Below, piece by piece: positions 1-8,794 of a stretch of DNA of 64,000 nt. Position 1 is the stretch's first letter. Each line of letters starts with the position of its first letter. The translations under genes and the position numbers were made by a program. The DNA comes from CAVVUC01 sp963751395 (GTDB taxonomy: Bacteria > Verrucomicrobiota > Verrucomicrobiia > Chthoniobacterales > Chthoniobacteraceae): assembly GCA_963751395.1 (NCBI GenBank), contig CAVVUC010000001.1, positions 1,550,001 to 1,614,000 on the forward strand. Reading direction: 5' to 3'. The notes below the pieces were generated by a model. It saw only the letters and a list, made by a program, of their open reading frames with translations. It searched no databases and was not told the DNA's origin.

Positions 1-609
1 AGAGTATTCATTCACAATGCCGGACTTGTTGACCCTGACGACCGGAAGGGTACACGCGATACCATCGAGGCATTCAAGCGAGTCCGTCGGGATGACATTC
101 GTTTGATTGTACGAATGCAGAAGGAAGTCCCACTGCCCGCTCTGGACAAGAGGATTGAGCTTCAGGTGGGGAACCTCGCTGATCCGTCGGCGCTCTATGC
201 CGAAGGCGATGTAGCCATTCAACCGTCGAAAATGGAAGGCATAGGTTTCATGGTCGTCGAACCACTGTCCTGTGGGATGCCAGTGATAACCACTGACCAT
301 CCGCCAATGAATGAGTTTGTCTCTCAAAAAGAGTTGAGAGTGCGAACGCGATGGTTCAAAAGAAAAGGATTTCCGCTGCGTGCAGGCGGTGTGAAGCAGG
401 CATTGTTGTACCTGCCGCGATTATCTGATCTTGCCCAGAAAATTGCTTGGTGCGCAGAACATGATCTCACAGCCATCTCAAGGCAAAATCGGGATTGGGC
501 GGAGAGGACATTTAGCCCTGAAAGAATGCGGCAGTCGTGGAGTCGAGTCCTGTCGTCCGCTTTGTGCTTCGAGCATGCCTCAAGTGCGCAAGTCTTCGGT
601 GTTGTCTGA
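1..609 (+). CDS. Glycosyltransferase family 4, C-terminal part (5' end outside window)
   Basis: The frame is open from base 1, so this is the C-terminal half of a longer protein whose start lies left of the window. It begins with FIHNAGLVDPDDRKG, the usual opening of the second Rossmann domain in GT-B enzymes, and continues with a donor-sugar region (PSKMEGIGFMVVEPLSCGMP) that fits the E-x7-E nucleotide-sugar site. Family members transfer a sugar from an NDP- or UDP-sugar to a growing polysaccharide at the cytoplasmic side of the membrane. It is the first of a long series of glycosyltransferases on this strand. The sugar and acceptor cannot be told. Stop at 607-609. Confidence 0.85.
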   Translation, partial: RVFIHNAGLVDPDDRKGTRDTIEAFKRVRRDDIRLIVRMQKEVPLPALDKRIELQVGNLADPSALYAEGDVAIQPSKMEGIGFMVVEPLSCGMPVITTDHPPMNEFVSQKELRVRTRWFKRKGFPLRAGGVKQALLYLPRLSDLAQKIAWCAEHDLTAISRQNRDWAERTFSPERMRQSWSRVLSSALCFEHASSAQVFGVV

Positions 610-871
610 AGGAAGAATCGAATGAATACGACAGCAACCGACCTTGCCCGCTCCTTTGTCGGATTGCAATGAGGCATATTTGGCGAAATGAAAGCGTACC
701 CTCTGCACAGCAATGTCTCGCTGGAGGAAGCCTAAGTGCTATACATAATTTGCTTCGACTTCAGGCCAAGGTGAGGCTTGCAGTTGGTTTTGTTCAAGGC
801 TGCCACCAAGTAACTCAACTCAAGGTAATAGGAGAGTTCGAGGTTTGATTTAACACTGTCCAAGGATCTCA

Positions 872-1684
872 ATGGGTTTAAGTGCCTATATTCCTTGTTA
901 CAATAACAGGGAAACACTTCCAGCTGCCATTGCCGGAATTCAGGAGCAAACACGACGGGTCGATGAACTGTTTGTCATTGATGACGGTTCGACCGATGAC
1001 TCTGCGGAAGTTTGCAGGTCGCTTGAGGTCCGCGTGATCATACAGCCAGAAAATCTTGGCCGTGGAGCGGCTCGTTCCCATGCCATGAAAGAAGCTTCTT
1101 ATGATCTGGTGCTATGTTGCGATGCCACAAACTCCCTTGCTCCGGATTTCGTCGAAAGGGCAGTCCTCTGGTTTGACGAACCGAAGGTGGCCGGCGTTTT
1201 CGGACTCATTACCGATCCGAATCCCGTGGGTGCCGTGTGCCGATGGCGGGCGCGTCATTTGTTCAAGGCAGATCACCCGCACCGTGTTACCCATCATGCT
1301 CATCTCATCACTTTTGGAACCATGCTGCGGGCAAGCGCTGTGAAAAGTGTTGGTGGGTTCGACCCCAGCTTGCGACACAGTGAAGATGCAGATTTAGGTG
1401 AGCGATTGCTTGCCGCAGGATTTGACGTAGTGGCTGACCCTTCGCTCAAGGTTTACTCCAATATTGTAAACACGCTGTCTCAGACACTGGAGCGATACTG
1501 GCGATGGTACGTCGGCAAGGAAGAGCGATTCAGTTTAATGGATTACCTGCGGCTGATGTGGTTTGCTCTGAGATCTATGGCCTTCACGGACATGCGTGCT
1601 GGTGATCCCATTGCCGCTGGGATCAGTCTGCTGCTTCCCAACTACCAGCTTTGGCGGTTTGTTTCTAGGTCGGTTCGATCATGA
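872..1684 (+). CDS. Glycosyltransferase family 2
   Basis: This 270-residue protein has a GT-A fold signature. The N-terminus LSAYIPCYNNRETLPAAI is followed by the nucleotide-binding VIDDGSTDDS near residue 50. GFDPSLRHSEDADLGERL near residue 165 is the ED-type catalytic base and acceptor region. GT2 enzymes are inverting transferases that use NDP-sugars. The stop overlaps the next gene by four bases (ATGA), which implies translational coupling with the acetyltransferase that follows. About 260 bases upstream contain no recognisable gene. Confidence 0.85.
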   Translation: MGLSAYIPCYNNRETLPAAIAGIQEQTRRVDELFVIDDGSTDDSAEVCRSLEVRVIIQPENLGRGAARSHAMKEASYDLVLCCDATNSLAPDFVERAVLWFDEPKVAGVFGLITDPNPVGAVCRWRARHLFKADHPHRVTHHAHLITFGTMLRASAVKSVGGFDPSLRHSEDADLGERLLAAGFDVVADPSLKVYSNIVNTLSQTLERYWRWYVGKEERFSLMDYLRLMWFALRSMAFTDMRAGDPIAAGISLLLPNYQLWRFVSRSVRS

Positions 1685-2304
1685 GACGCTTCTTTTACAT
1701 ATGTCGTAGGATTCTACAAGAAACTGGCCTTCGGAAGCAGGTTTTTTTCATGAAAGATAATCCGAACCTTGCCCACATTCAGGCAGGCGAGTTCTCCTAC
1801 GGACAGCCGTTGATCATGGGTTGGGATGGAACACCTGAGACCAAGGTAACTATCGGAAGGTTCTGCTCCTTTGCCGACGGTGTGCGAATGCTGTTGCGGG
1901 TCAATCACCCAATCCATTCACCTTCAACATATCCCCTGGCCAAGATTCTGGGTATCGACCACGACGAACCATATGAGTGGTCCGGCGGCCCGATCGTGAT
2001 AGGGCATGACGTGTGGATTGGACAAGATGCCGTTATCCTCGGAGGCGTGACCTTGGGACACGGGTCGATAGTGGCCGGCCATGCGATCGTCACCAAGGAT
2101 GTCCCCCCCTACGGAATCGCGGCGGGAAACCCGGCGAGGCTTGTGAAGCATCGCTTTGACGACGCCACCATCCAGCGGTTGCTTGAAATCCAATGGTGGG
2201 ACTGGCCGCTGCCCACGATCCGGGAACATGCCGTGCTGCTTTCTACCGGACGGGTTGATCGTTTCTTGAAAGTGTCGGAATCCATCTCTGCAAACGTACA
2301 ATGA
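1681..2304 (+). CDS. Hexapeptide-repeat acetyltransferase (CatB/xenobiotic acyltransferase type)
   Basis: This 207-residue left-handed beta-helix protein has hexapeptide runs at VTIGRFCSFADGV, PIVIGHDVWIGQDAVILGGV and LGHGSIVAGHAIVTKDV. A loop contains the catalytic-type His (RVNHPIHS), and the end of the coil reads GIAAGNPARLVKHRF. These features fit acetyl-CoA-dependent O- or N-acetyltransferases that decorate sugars. It overlaps the preceding GT2 and the following glycosyltransferase fragment by ATGA junctions. A second, internally deleted copy of this gene lies at 3800-4068, so this is the only intact copy of the pair. Confidence 0.85.
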   Translation: MRRFFYICRRILQETGLRKQVFFMKDNPNLAHIQAGEFSYGQPLIMGWDGTPETKVTIGRFCSFADGVRMLLRVNHPIHSPSTYPLAKILGIDHDEPYEWSGGPIVIGHDVWIGQDAVILGGVTLGHGSIVAGHAIVTKDVPPYGIAAGNPARLVKHRFDDATIQRLLEIQWWDWPLPTIREHAVLLSTGRVDRFLKVSESISANVQ

Positions 2305-2624
2305 ATGTGCTGATCGACAGCAGCTATTTTCCGACTCCGATTTCCACCAAGAGCGGACACGGTCGCATCTGGTCCAACCTTTTTCGGCGCCTGCCGTCCG
2401 ACATGGATGTCTTTTGCAACAGCCGCATTCGGAATCTGCCCACTCCGATGCCGAAGCCTTTGAGGGGGGGGCTATTACCGATCCTGCGCCCTTACCGGAT
2501 CGCTTACCTGATCTCGGAATGGATATCGTCAACATCCACGATGCATTACGCTGCGCCGAAGTTCATGAGTTTGTTTCCCTGCGAAGCGGGTCGCTCGAGT
2601 TTAGAGATCCAGCCATGGGTTTAG
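2301..2624 (+). pseudogene. Truncated glycosyltransferase family 4 (N-terminal fragment)
   Basis: The first 72 or so residues match the intact glycosyltransferase at 4065-5165 almost position for position: both start MNVL(I/V)DS, share SGHGRIWSNLF, DM(D/E)VF and L(L/P)ILRPYR. The similarity then stops, and the frame ends after 107 residues, far short of the 366 of the intact relative. The donor-binding domain is missing, so no activity is expected. The gene keeps the ATGA overlap with the acetyltransferase before it, the same arrangement as at the second copy. The bases from about 2530 to 2850 hold only decayed sequence. Confidence 0.8.
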
Positions 2625-2852
2625 GTGCGAAAGGCAAATCGGTTTGACGGCCCTCCGGCAACTTCATGCTTTTGGGAGTGCTCGACTGCTCATCGTTGAT
2701 TTTGATCTAGCGGCGTGAGTGCCTAGCGATGTCAGTCATTCCTTGCGACAATGTCAGAGGATGAGTGCTTCCGACGCCAAGCCGCAGCGATCAGACCAAA
2801 GCGCCAAAGCCCGCCATAACAGGTACAATAATTCATAATAGCCCTACAATCT

Positions 2853-3740
2853 ATGCGCATTCGACAAGCACTGCGAACTCTCCTTAACAGGCTTCCGTTC
2901 GTTGGGGATATCCGACTCATAAAGCATGAACTTCTGAGGCTGAGTAATGAAGTGCGTTTGCTACAAACGAACTCAGCGATCGCCTTGAAGGACTTTCAGT
3001 TGGAGGATCACCCGCGCTATGGTGATCCGCAAAGGCTGCTTCGATACGCCGCCCAAGTATGCTCACAGAACGGAGAGGACGGCATGATATGTGAGATATT
3101 TCGCCGTATCCAGATGGCCAGCCGCGTTTTTGTTGAGGTGGGAGTGGGCGACGGGTCTGAGAACAATACAGCGTTCCTTCTCTCGCAAGGATGGCGTGGA
3201 TTCTGGATCGATGGTAATGGAGATTTTCTCCGGAATATCGAGAGGCGGGATGACCTTAACGGTGGGTGCATTAGTGGAATGGCAGCGTTCGTCACCAAGG
3301 AGAACATTACGCCTCTTTTCTTACAGCTCGGGATTCCCGCGGAATTTGATCTTTTGTCACTTGATATTGACCAGAACACACTTCACATTTGGGAGGCACT
3401 CCAAGGATTCCGTCCGCGCGTCGTTATCGTGGAATACAATGCCTCAATTCCTCCGGATGTTGACTGGAAAGTGAATTACGCACCAGATCGCACTTCAGAC
3501 GGCAGTCACAATTTCGGCGGTAGTCTTAAAGCATTTGAGATTCTTGGTCGTCGGCTTGGATATTCCCTCGTTGGATGCGACTTTATGGGGATCAATGCGT
3601 TCTTTGTTCGTGACGATCTCGTCGGTGATAGCTTCGCCAAGCCACGGAGTGCAGAGAATCACTATGAGCCTCCACGGTACTCTCTAGTTCATCGGCGCGG
3701 TCATCCCACTTCTATATTGGATCGGTCGGGAGATGCTTAG
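2853..3740 (+). CDS. FkbM-like SAM-dependent methyltransferase family protein
   Basis: The 295-residue product carries SQNGEDGMICEIF, then VFVEVGVGDGSENNT, a Rossmann-type SAM-binding loop near residues 90-105, then DLLSLDIDQNTLHIWEAL and VVIVEYNAS, the pattern seen in FkbM-related proteins of polysaccharide clusters. The likely role is O-methylation of a sugar, but the acceptor is not known and the SAM loop is atypical. It sits between the two halves of a decayed gene duplication and has its own short upstream gap. Start ATG chosen at 2853; the N-terminal 50 residues look helical and poorly conserved. Confidence 0.65.
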   Translation: MRIRQALRTLLNRLPFVGDIRLIKHELLRLSNEVRLLQTNSAIALKDFQLEDHPRYGDPQRLLRYAAQVCSQNGEDGMICEIFRRIQMASRVFVEVGVGDGSENNTAFLLSQGWRGFWIDGNGDFLRNIERRDDLNGGCISGMAAFVTKENITPLFLQLGIPAEFDLLSLDIDQNTLHIWEALQGFRPRVVIVEYNASIPPDVDWKVNYAPDRTSDGSHNFGGSLKAFEILGRRLGYSLVGCDFMGINAFFVRDDLVGDSFAKPRSAENHYEPPRYSLVHRRGHPTSILDRSGDA

Positions 3741-3799
3741 CCAATGGCATAAGTACTCTAGCGAGTTATCGTTTTGATAGCCGCTGATCTTGATTAGGA

Positions 3800-4068
3800 A
3801 TGGAACGCCTGAAAACAAGAATAATCGGGAAATTCTGCTCCGTTGCCGATGGTGTGCGAGTGCTCTTCCGGTTAAATCATCTCATGTGCGTGGCTAGAAG
3901 CGCTATTATGAATCCGTCGTCCGTAGATAGCTGGAAATCATATGGAGGGAATGGCCTCTCTCCAGAATCAAGAAGCACGCATTGCTTCTTTCCAGCGGGA
4001 GAATGGAAGAGTTCCTGCAATTGGCTGAGAAGATGACCCAGACAGGCACCTTAAGGCCAGTGACATGA
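3800..4068 (+). pseudogene. Acetyltransferase remnant (second copy, central part deleted)
   Basis: The segment 3800-3895 matches the acetyltransferase at 1681 around its (I)GRFCSFADGV coil: here FCSVADGVRVLFRLNH, after a two-base loss that breaks the frame. From about 3930 to 4068 a second frame matches that gene's C-terminus: LEIIWREWPLSRIKKHALLL against LEIQWWDWPLPTIREHAVLL. The middle, about 85 residues including most hexapeptide coils, is gone. The old stop still overlaps the start of the next glycosyltransferase as ATGA, as at 2301. This is a dead copy. Confidence 0.75.
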
Positions 4069-5165
4069 ACGTGCTCGTTGACAGTGCCCTTTTTATGGCT
4101 GGGTTGCCTGCGAGATCCGGACATGGCCGTATTTGGAGCAATCTATTTCAACGCCTTCCGCCAGACATGGAAGTGTTCACATGCAGCCGTGTCAAGGGAC
4201 TGCCGCCGGCCATGCCCAAACTGTTGCGGGGATCGCCACTGCCCGTTTTACGCCCTTATCGGTTTTCCGGACGTGTTCTGAATTGGACAGCCTATGCGAT
4301 TGACAAGTTGGTTTCATTGAGGTTGCTGGCACCAAGCCTTCACACGGCAGGAGAGGCCATGCTGAAACTCGCGAAACGAATCCCGATGGTTACGATTCTT
4401 GACGATCTAACTCCAGAAATGATGTCCGGAACAATGCCTGAATGGATCGAGCCCAAGAGGCGAACACTGGAGGCGGCTTCCATCATTATTTGTATTTCAG
4501 AAAGCACGAAAAAGCTAGCAATGGGACATTACAAACTGCCAGAGGAACGCTTTCGGGTGGCACCCCTCGCAAGCGACCTTGTCCGGCCGGTCATGGAGCG
4601 CTCCATCCGTCCGCACGAACGTCCTTACTTCCTGGTGGTTGGAAACAGATCGGGATACAAAAACTTTGATCTGACCCTGCGCGCCTTTGCCGACCTGGCA
4701 CATTGCGCACGGGATGTCAGCCTCCTGCTGGCAGGAACGGAGATTGCGGATTTCGAGCGGGTCAGAATTTGGGAGTTGGGCTTGTCCGAGCGTGTGCATT
4801 ATGCCGGCAAGCCCGATGACATAGCCCTCGCCTCGCTGTATGCGCACGCGGTCGCCTTTGTTTATCCATCTCTTAGCGAAGGTTTCGGCATCCCCCCGCT
4901 GGAGGCCATGATCTGTGGCACCGTGCCAATCGTTTCCAACCGCACAAGCATGCCCGAGGTGGTCGGTGACGCCGGCATCCTGATCGATCCTCTGGACGCT
5001 GATGAATTGGCCGACGCCATGTTGCGTCTTCTGGAAGACACCACGCTCCGATGCGAATTGGTGAGCAGGGGGATCAATCGGGCGAAACTTTTCTCGTGGG
5101 ATAAAACCATGGAACTGATCTTCGCCGCGTGGAGGGAAGCGGCGGAATTTGGAGGATTAAAATAG
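4065..5165 (+). CDS. Glycosyltransferase family 4
   Basis: This 366-residue GT-B protein has an N-terminal acceptor domain with SGHGRIWSNLF and a linker with IICISESTKK. The C-terminal donor domain contains PYFLVVGNRSGYKNFDLTL and the E-x7-E motif PSLSEGFGIPPLEAMICGT. It resembles mannosyltransferase-like GT4 enzymes; the true sugar is unknown. It is the intact copy of the fragment at 2301 and follows a dead acetyltransferase with a four-base overlap. About 50 bases separate it from the next gene. Confidence 0.85.
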   Translation: MNVLVDSALFMAGLPARSGHGRIWSNLFQRLPPDMEVFTCSRVKGLPPAMPKLLRGSPLPVLRPYRFSGRVLNWTAYAIDKLVSLRLLAPSLHTAGEAMLKLAKRIPMVTILDDLTPEMMSGTMPEWIEPKRRTLEAASIIICISESTKKLAMGHYKLPEERFRVAPLASDLVRPVMERSIRPHERPYFLVVGNRSGYKNFDLTLRAFADLAHCARDVSLLLAGTEIADFERVRIWELGLSERVHYAGKPDDIALASLYAHAVAFVYPSLSEGFGIPPLEAMICGTVPIVSNRTSMPEVVGDAGILIDPLDADELADAMLRLLEDTTLRCELVSRGINRAKLFSWDKTMELIFAAWREAAEFGGLK

Positions 5166-5214
5166 CCTTCTTGGTAACATAGTAACGCAAGCGCATTCCT
5201 AAGCTCTAAAATCT

Positions 5215-6126
5215 ATGTCTAATGTTATTGGTTCGCTACTTCGCAGCGCCAAATGGCGGATCTGGTTTGAATGGAAGTCCGCGAAATGGAGAAAACTGCA
5301 AAGAACGAAAGACACCGTTACTGTCCAAACCAAACACGGTCTCCTCACGCTCTCGACAAAAGACAATTGCTTGAGCCGCGAATTGTTCATTCATGGTTCT
5401 TTCCAGCACGATCTAATCGTGGGCGCTTTGTCTTTCCTCCGAGCAAATGGATTTGTTCCGCCGAAAGAGAATGGCTGCGTTTTGGATATCGGCGCGAACA
5501 ACGGAGTGATTTCCATTGGAATATTGGTCCACAAGCAGATGCAATCTGCGATTGGCATCGAGCCGGATCCAACAAATTTTGAGCTGCTGAAACGGAACAT
5601 CACGGACAACAAATTGGAAGGCCGCTATTTGCCACTTCAGATCGCAGCTTCTAACCGCTCGGGAGAAGTTTGCTTTGAGGTCGATTCATGGAACCTTGGG
5701 AACCATCGCGTTAGGCTGGAAAGCAGCGCCTCAAAAGGAGGGCCTGTAACTACTATGGTGCAGGCAGAGCCACTCGACTCAGTGATTGCCAGTCTGCCGC
5801 GTGAGTCTGCAGAGGCGATTGCCCTTGCATGGATCGACGTGCAGGGCCATGAGGGGTATGTCTTCGAGGGAGGAAAGCAGTTCTTTTCCAGCGGAATTCC
5901 AACAGTTGCTGAGATCTGGCCCAGGGGAATCAGAGAATCGGGAATGGAGCCGGCTAGATTCTGCGAAATCGTCGCCAGCCTGTGGTCCGAGTTCTGGGTC
6001 TGGAGGCGCTGCGGCGCATTCGTTTCATATCCGAGTGAGCATATGGGCAAATTCATGGAGGAACTCGGCGATGGAGATAACAACTTTGAAGATGTGATCT
6101 TTACGGGGAAATCACGCCGGCCTTGA
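5215..6126 (+). CDS. FkbM family methyltransferase
   Basis: The 303-residue product contains VLDIGANNGVISIGIL near residue 85, then IGIEPDPTNFELLKRNI and AWIDVQGHEGYVFEGG. These are motif I, motif II and the conserved D-x-x-G-x-E of the FkbM family, which methylates hydroxyl groups on sugars or polyketides using S-adenosylmethionine. The place in a glycosyltransferase cluster points to capping or decorating a sugar. The start ATG at 5215 gives a charged helical N-terminus. It is a more typical FkbM protein than the one at 2853. Confidence 0.8.
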   Translation: MSNVIGSLLRSAKWRIWFEWKSAKWRKLQRTKDTVTVQTKHGLLTLSTKDNCLSRELFIHGSFQHDLIVGALSFLRANGFVPPKENGCVLDIGANNGVISIGILVHKQMQSAIGIEPDPTNFELLKRNITDNKLEGRYLPLQIAASNRSGEVCFEVDSWNLGNHRVRLESSASKGGPVTTMVQAEPLDSVIASLPRESAEAIALAWIDVQGHEGYVFEGGKQFFSSGIPTVAEIWPRGIRESGMEPARFCEIVASLWSEFWVWRRCGAFVSYPSEHMGKFMEELGDGDNNFEDVIFTGKSRRP

Positions 6127-6244
6127 TGGATGGAGCCAATCAGGGCTTCATCTTCAATCGAAACCGCTTGCGCGGCCGTCATATCTTCATGCCGATACCC
6201 TCCCAGCGCAGCAGAGCAGCCGGATCTGCTCTAATCGTGATCAG

Positions 6245-7384
6245 ATGCCTCAAATCCTAGTTTGCAACAACTATCCGCTCGATCGGGTGTGGGAGGAAGT
6301 GAAATTAAAAGAAACTCCTGATCATCACCTCTACGGCATTAACTATTTCCATGAAAGAAATTACAGTGTTGAACTTATTCCATTTGGACGAGTAGACATT
6401 GGACAGCGATTGGGATCATTGGCCGGCAGAATGCGGCTGCCGATTCCGATCGGTGATTTAAGCCAGGAGTTCTCCATCCTAAAAAGGCTAAACAACGCGG
6501 ATTTGATTTATGCGCCCTGTGGTGGTCAGACCGAATTGTTACACTACTTAAGAGCGATGGGTCTTCTAAAGGTTCCAGTTGTATGCCTCATGCACCATCC
6601 GTTTCCAAGGGGGAGGATGGATTTTTTGAGAGCGGCTTTCTACAAGGCGTCTGTAAGCGGCGCAGATGCCCTGCCGACTCTCAGCCAGGCGGTTACCGAA
6701 CACTTGCGCTCGCGATATGGAGCCGGACACAAGGCTTTTTCGATGGCTTGGGGCGTCGATCTCGCCTTCTATCCCACAAGTTTCACGTCAGGGCGCGGAG
6801 TGATTGCAGCTGGGAGAACGGGGCGCGATTTTCCAACATTCGCCAAAGCGGCTTCCCAGACGAGGTCGCCTGCGACCATTATATGCCTCGATGGGCATTT
6901 CAGAGGTGTGGCGGCAGAACATGTGGAAAATCTGAAGGTGTTGGTGCAGCGTGACGAGCCGCCGATTCCCGGCAGGGACGCGGGCTGGATGAAGTATCCC
7001 GAACTGCTAAGCCACTTTGCGGCGGCCCGGGCAATCGCGATCCCGCTTTACGCACAGGAAAGCCTTGCTGGATTGACCAGCCTCATGGACGCGCTCGGGA
7101 TGGGCAAGGCAGTAATCATGACACGAAACCGACACATTGATATTGATATAGAAGCCGAAGGCATCGGATTCTTTATTGAACCCGATGACGTAGCGGGTTG
7201 GAAACGGGCGATTGAATGGTGCGAGAATCATGAGGAAGAATCCTTTGCGATGGGACGTCGCGCGCGACTGTTGGCCGAGAAAAAATTCAATTCAGAGCTT
7301 TTTGCTGCGAGCATGATGGATGTATTTGATCGATTGTTGGGTTGCACGCATCTCGCGGTAAACCAGCAACCGGCAATTGCATAA
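6245..7384 (+). CDS. Glycosyltransferase, GT-B fold (family 4-like)
   Basis: This 379-residue protein starts at the ATG at 6245. The N-terminal domain includes LIYAPCGGQTELLHYL and VVCLMHHPFP, a common acceptor-domain pattern. ADALPTLSQAVTEHL lies at the domain boundary. The C-terminal domain has GVIAAGRTGRDFPTFA and LAGLTSLMDALGMGKAVIMT, where the usual E-x7-E is altered (SLAGLTSLMDALGMG). The family is clear but the sugar is not. It ends shortly before an acyltransferase stub and an insertion sequence. Confidence 0.75.
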   Translation: MPQILVCNNYPLDRVWEEVKLKETPDHHLYGINYFHERNYSVELIPFGRVDIGQRLGSLAGRMRLPIPIGDLSQEFSILKRLNNADLIYAPCGGQTELLHYLRAMGLLKVPVVCLMHHPFPRGRMDFLRAAFYKASVSGADALPTLSQAVTEHLRSRYGAGHKAFSMAWGVDLAFYPTSFTSGRGVIAAGRTGRDFPTFAKAASQTRSPATIICLDGHFRGVAAEHVENLKVLVQRDEPPIPGRDAGWMKYPELLSHFAAARAIAIPLYAQESLAGLTSLMDALGMGKAVIMTRNRHIDIDIEAEGIGFFIEPDDVAGWKRAIEWCENHEEESFAMGRRARLLAEKKFNSELFAASMMDVFDRLLGCTHLAVNQQPAIA

Positions 7385-7497
7385 TGAGCGCATGAAGGCA
7401 CATGCCCTGTTGAAGTAGTAACTTGTTACTGGGAGACCCAATATTTGGCTGCTCACGAGCCAAGCGAACGCAAGCTTAGCCGGCTTGCCAATTCTAA

Positions 7498-7812
7498 ATG
7501 ATCCCTCTTTTAATCAGTAATTGGTTTAGATCCATGCGAGACATTCGCACCCGCGTGACTTTTTCCGGCAAGTTCATCCAGGAAATCGATGGGTTGAGGT
7601 TCAGCGCAATCGCCTCGGGTTTCGCCTGCTACCTCAATAGTGAATACTCGAAAGTGAAAAGACGGAAGTTTCCAGAGGCGGGAGATGGAATGCCGCATGA
7701 GGTGATTCACACATTGCGTTTTGAGGTTCAACTGTTTTTTGCAATTAGTGGTATTCTTGTCTTCCTGTTTCAAAAGGCGTTCATTATCCTAGGATGCTCG
7801 GCGAAAGCGTTA
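7498..7812 (+). pseudogene. Acyltransferase 3 (OafA/YrhL type), N-terminal stub
   Basis: The frame from 7498 contains FIQEIDGLRFSAIASGFACY and, later, VQLFFAISGILVFLF. These match the first two membrane segments of integral-membrane O-acyltransferases, which normally run to 350-400 residues and acylate polysaccharides. Similarity ends about 40 bases before the left end of the IS5-type element at 7813, and the sequence to the right of the element does not resume it. The gene was therefore probably already truncated or lost its remainder during or after the insertion. Not functional. Confidence 0.65.
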
Positions 7813-8712
7813 GAGCGTGTCATGCACTTGTGTGAAAGATCGAGGTCAACATCAGGACGATAAAGGCGACCCAGTGAAGGCCGGCAAGGGTTTCGGGCAG
7901 TCGTTCATAGTCCCTTGCCAATCGGCGGAAGCGCGCGGCCCATGCAAACGAGCGCTCCACCACCCAGCGCTTTGGCAGAAGGACAAATCCGCGTTTGGCC
8001 TCTTCCAGCTTGACGACGATCAACTCGATCCCCCGGGCTTGCGCAGCCCCGGCAGGCTCTTCTCCGGTGTAGCCTTGATCGACATAAGCTACTTCCACGT
8101 TCTCACCCGTGGCCTCTTGAACTTCCCTGGCAAGATCGGCGACCTGCGCCCTTTCCTGTTCGTTGGCCGGAGTCACTTTCAGCGCCAGCAGGTGACCCAA
8201 GGTATCGACCGCAGCATGCACTTTGGCCCCCTTCTTCCTCTTGTAACCATCGTATCCCGCGCGGTGGCCGCTCTCAGGGGTCGATTGCAAAGTGCGTCCG
8301 TCAAGAATCACGGCCGTCGGGTGGCCTTGTCTTTCCAGCGCCATGCGCAGAATCATTCGCAAATCGTGGGCCATGGATTCCAGCACCCCCGCCTTGATCC
8401 ATCGCTGGGTTTGCTGATGAACCGTGTGCCAGGGCGGCAGATCATTGGGCAGGGCGCGCCAGGCGCACCCGTATCGCACAAGGTAACGAAGGGCGTTGAA
8501 GACATCCCTCAGGCCGTGGTCTCGCTGCGGAGCCTCTTCTTTCATCAGAGTTAGATAGGGCGCACAAAACGCCCATTCCTCATCGCTGACATCGCTCGGA
8601 TAGCCGGTTTTCCCGGAGCCTTTCTTGTAAGTTTTCTTTGCCATCCCAAGCGTAATGCTTGGATGTATTTACAAAGTACGGCTTTTTCTTCAAGAAAGTG
8701 CATGACACGCAC
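7813..8712. mobile_element. IS5-family insertion sequence, complete, 900 bp
   Basis: The ends are a 17-bp inverted repeat with one mismatch: GAGCGTGTCATGCACTT at 7813-7829, and at the right end the complement of GTGCGTGTCATGCACTT (8696-8712). A TA dinucleotide at 7811-7812 and again at 8713-8714 is the probable target duplication, as is usual for the IS427 subgroup of IS5. A single full-length transposase gene is read on the minus strand. The ends and the gene look intact, so the element could still be active. Confidence 0.85.
7820..8644 (-). CDS. IS5-family DDE transposase
   Basis: This 274-residue protein opens with YPSDVSDEEWAFCAPYL, the N-terminal DUF4096-like region. ALRYLVRYGCAWRALPNDLP follows, then the DDE domain with AVILDGRTL (first Asp), VAYVDQGYTG (second Asp) and WVVERSFAWAARFRRL holding the catalytic Glu. 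Length and motif order match the family, and it is a single frame with no programmed frameshift. Its stop codon lies inside the left terminal repeat. The strand is opposite to all the neighbouring polysaccharide genes, as expected for an inserted element. Confidence 0.92.
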   Translation of the reverse strand: MAKKTYKKGSGKTGYPSDVSDEEWAFCAPYLTLMKEEAPQRDHGLRDVFNALRYLVRYGCAWRALPNDLPPWHTVHQQTQRWIKAGVLESMAHDLRMILRMALERQGHPTAVILDGRTLQSTPESGHRAGYDGYKRKKGAKVHAAVDTLGHLLALKVTPANEQERAQVADLAREVQEATGENVEVAYVDQGYTGEEPAGAAQARGIELIVVKLEEAKRGFVLLPKRWVVERSFAWAARFRRLARDYERLPETLAGLHWVAFIVLMLTSIFHTSA

Positions 8713-8794
8713 TAGTTTGGCATCTTGATCGAACCTCACAAAGCGGAACACGAGGTTCTGGATCGTTGAAAATGAAAGAGGCTTAGGACACAAA

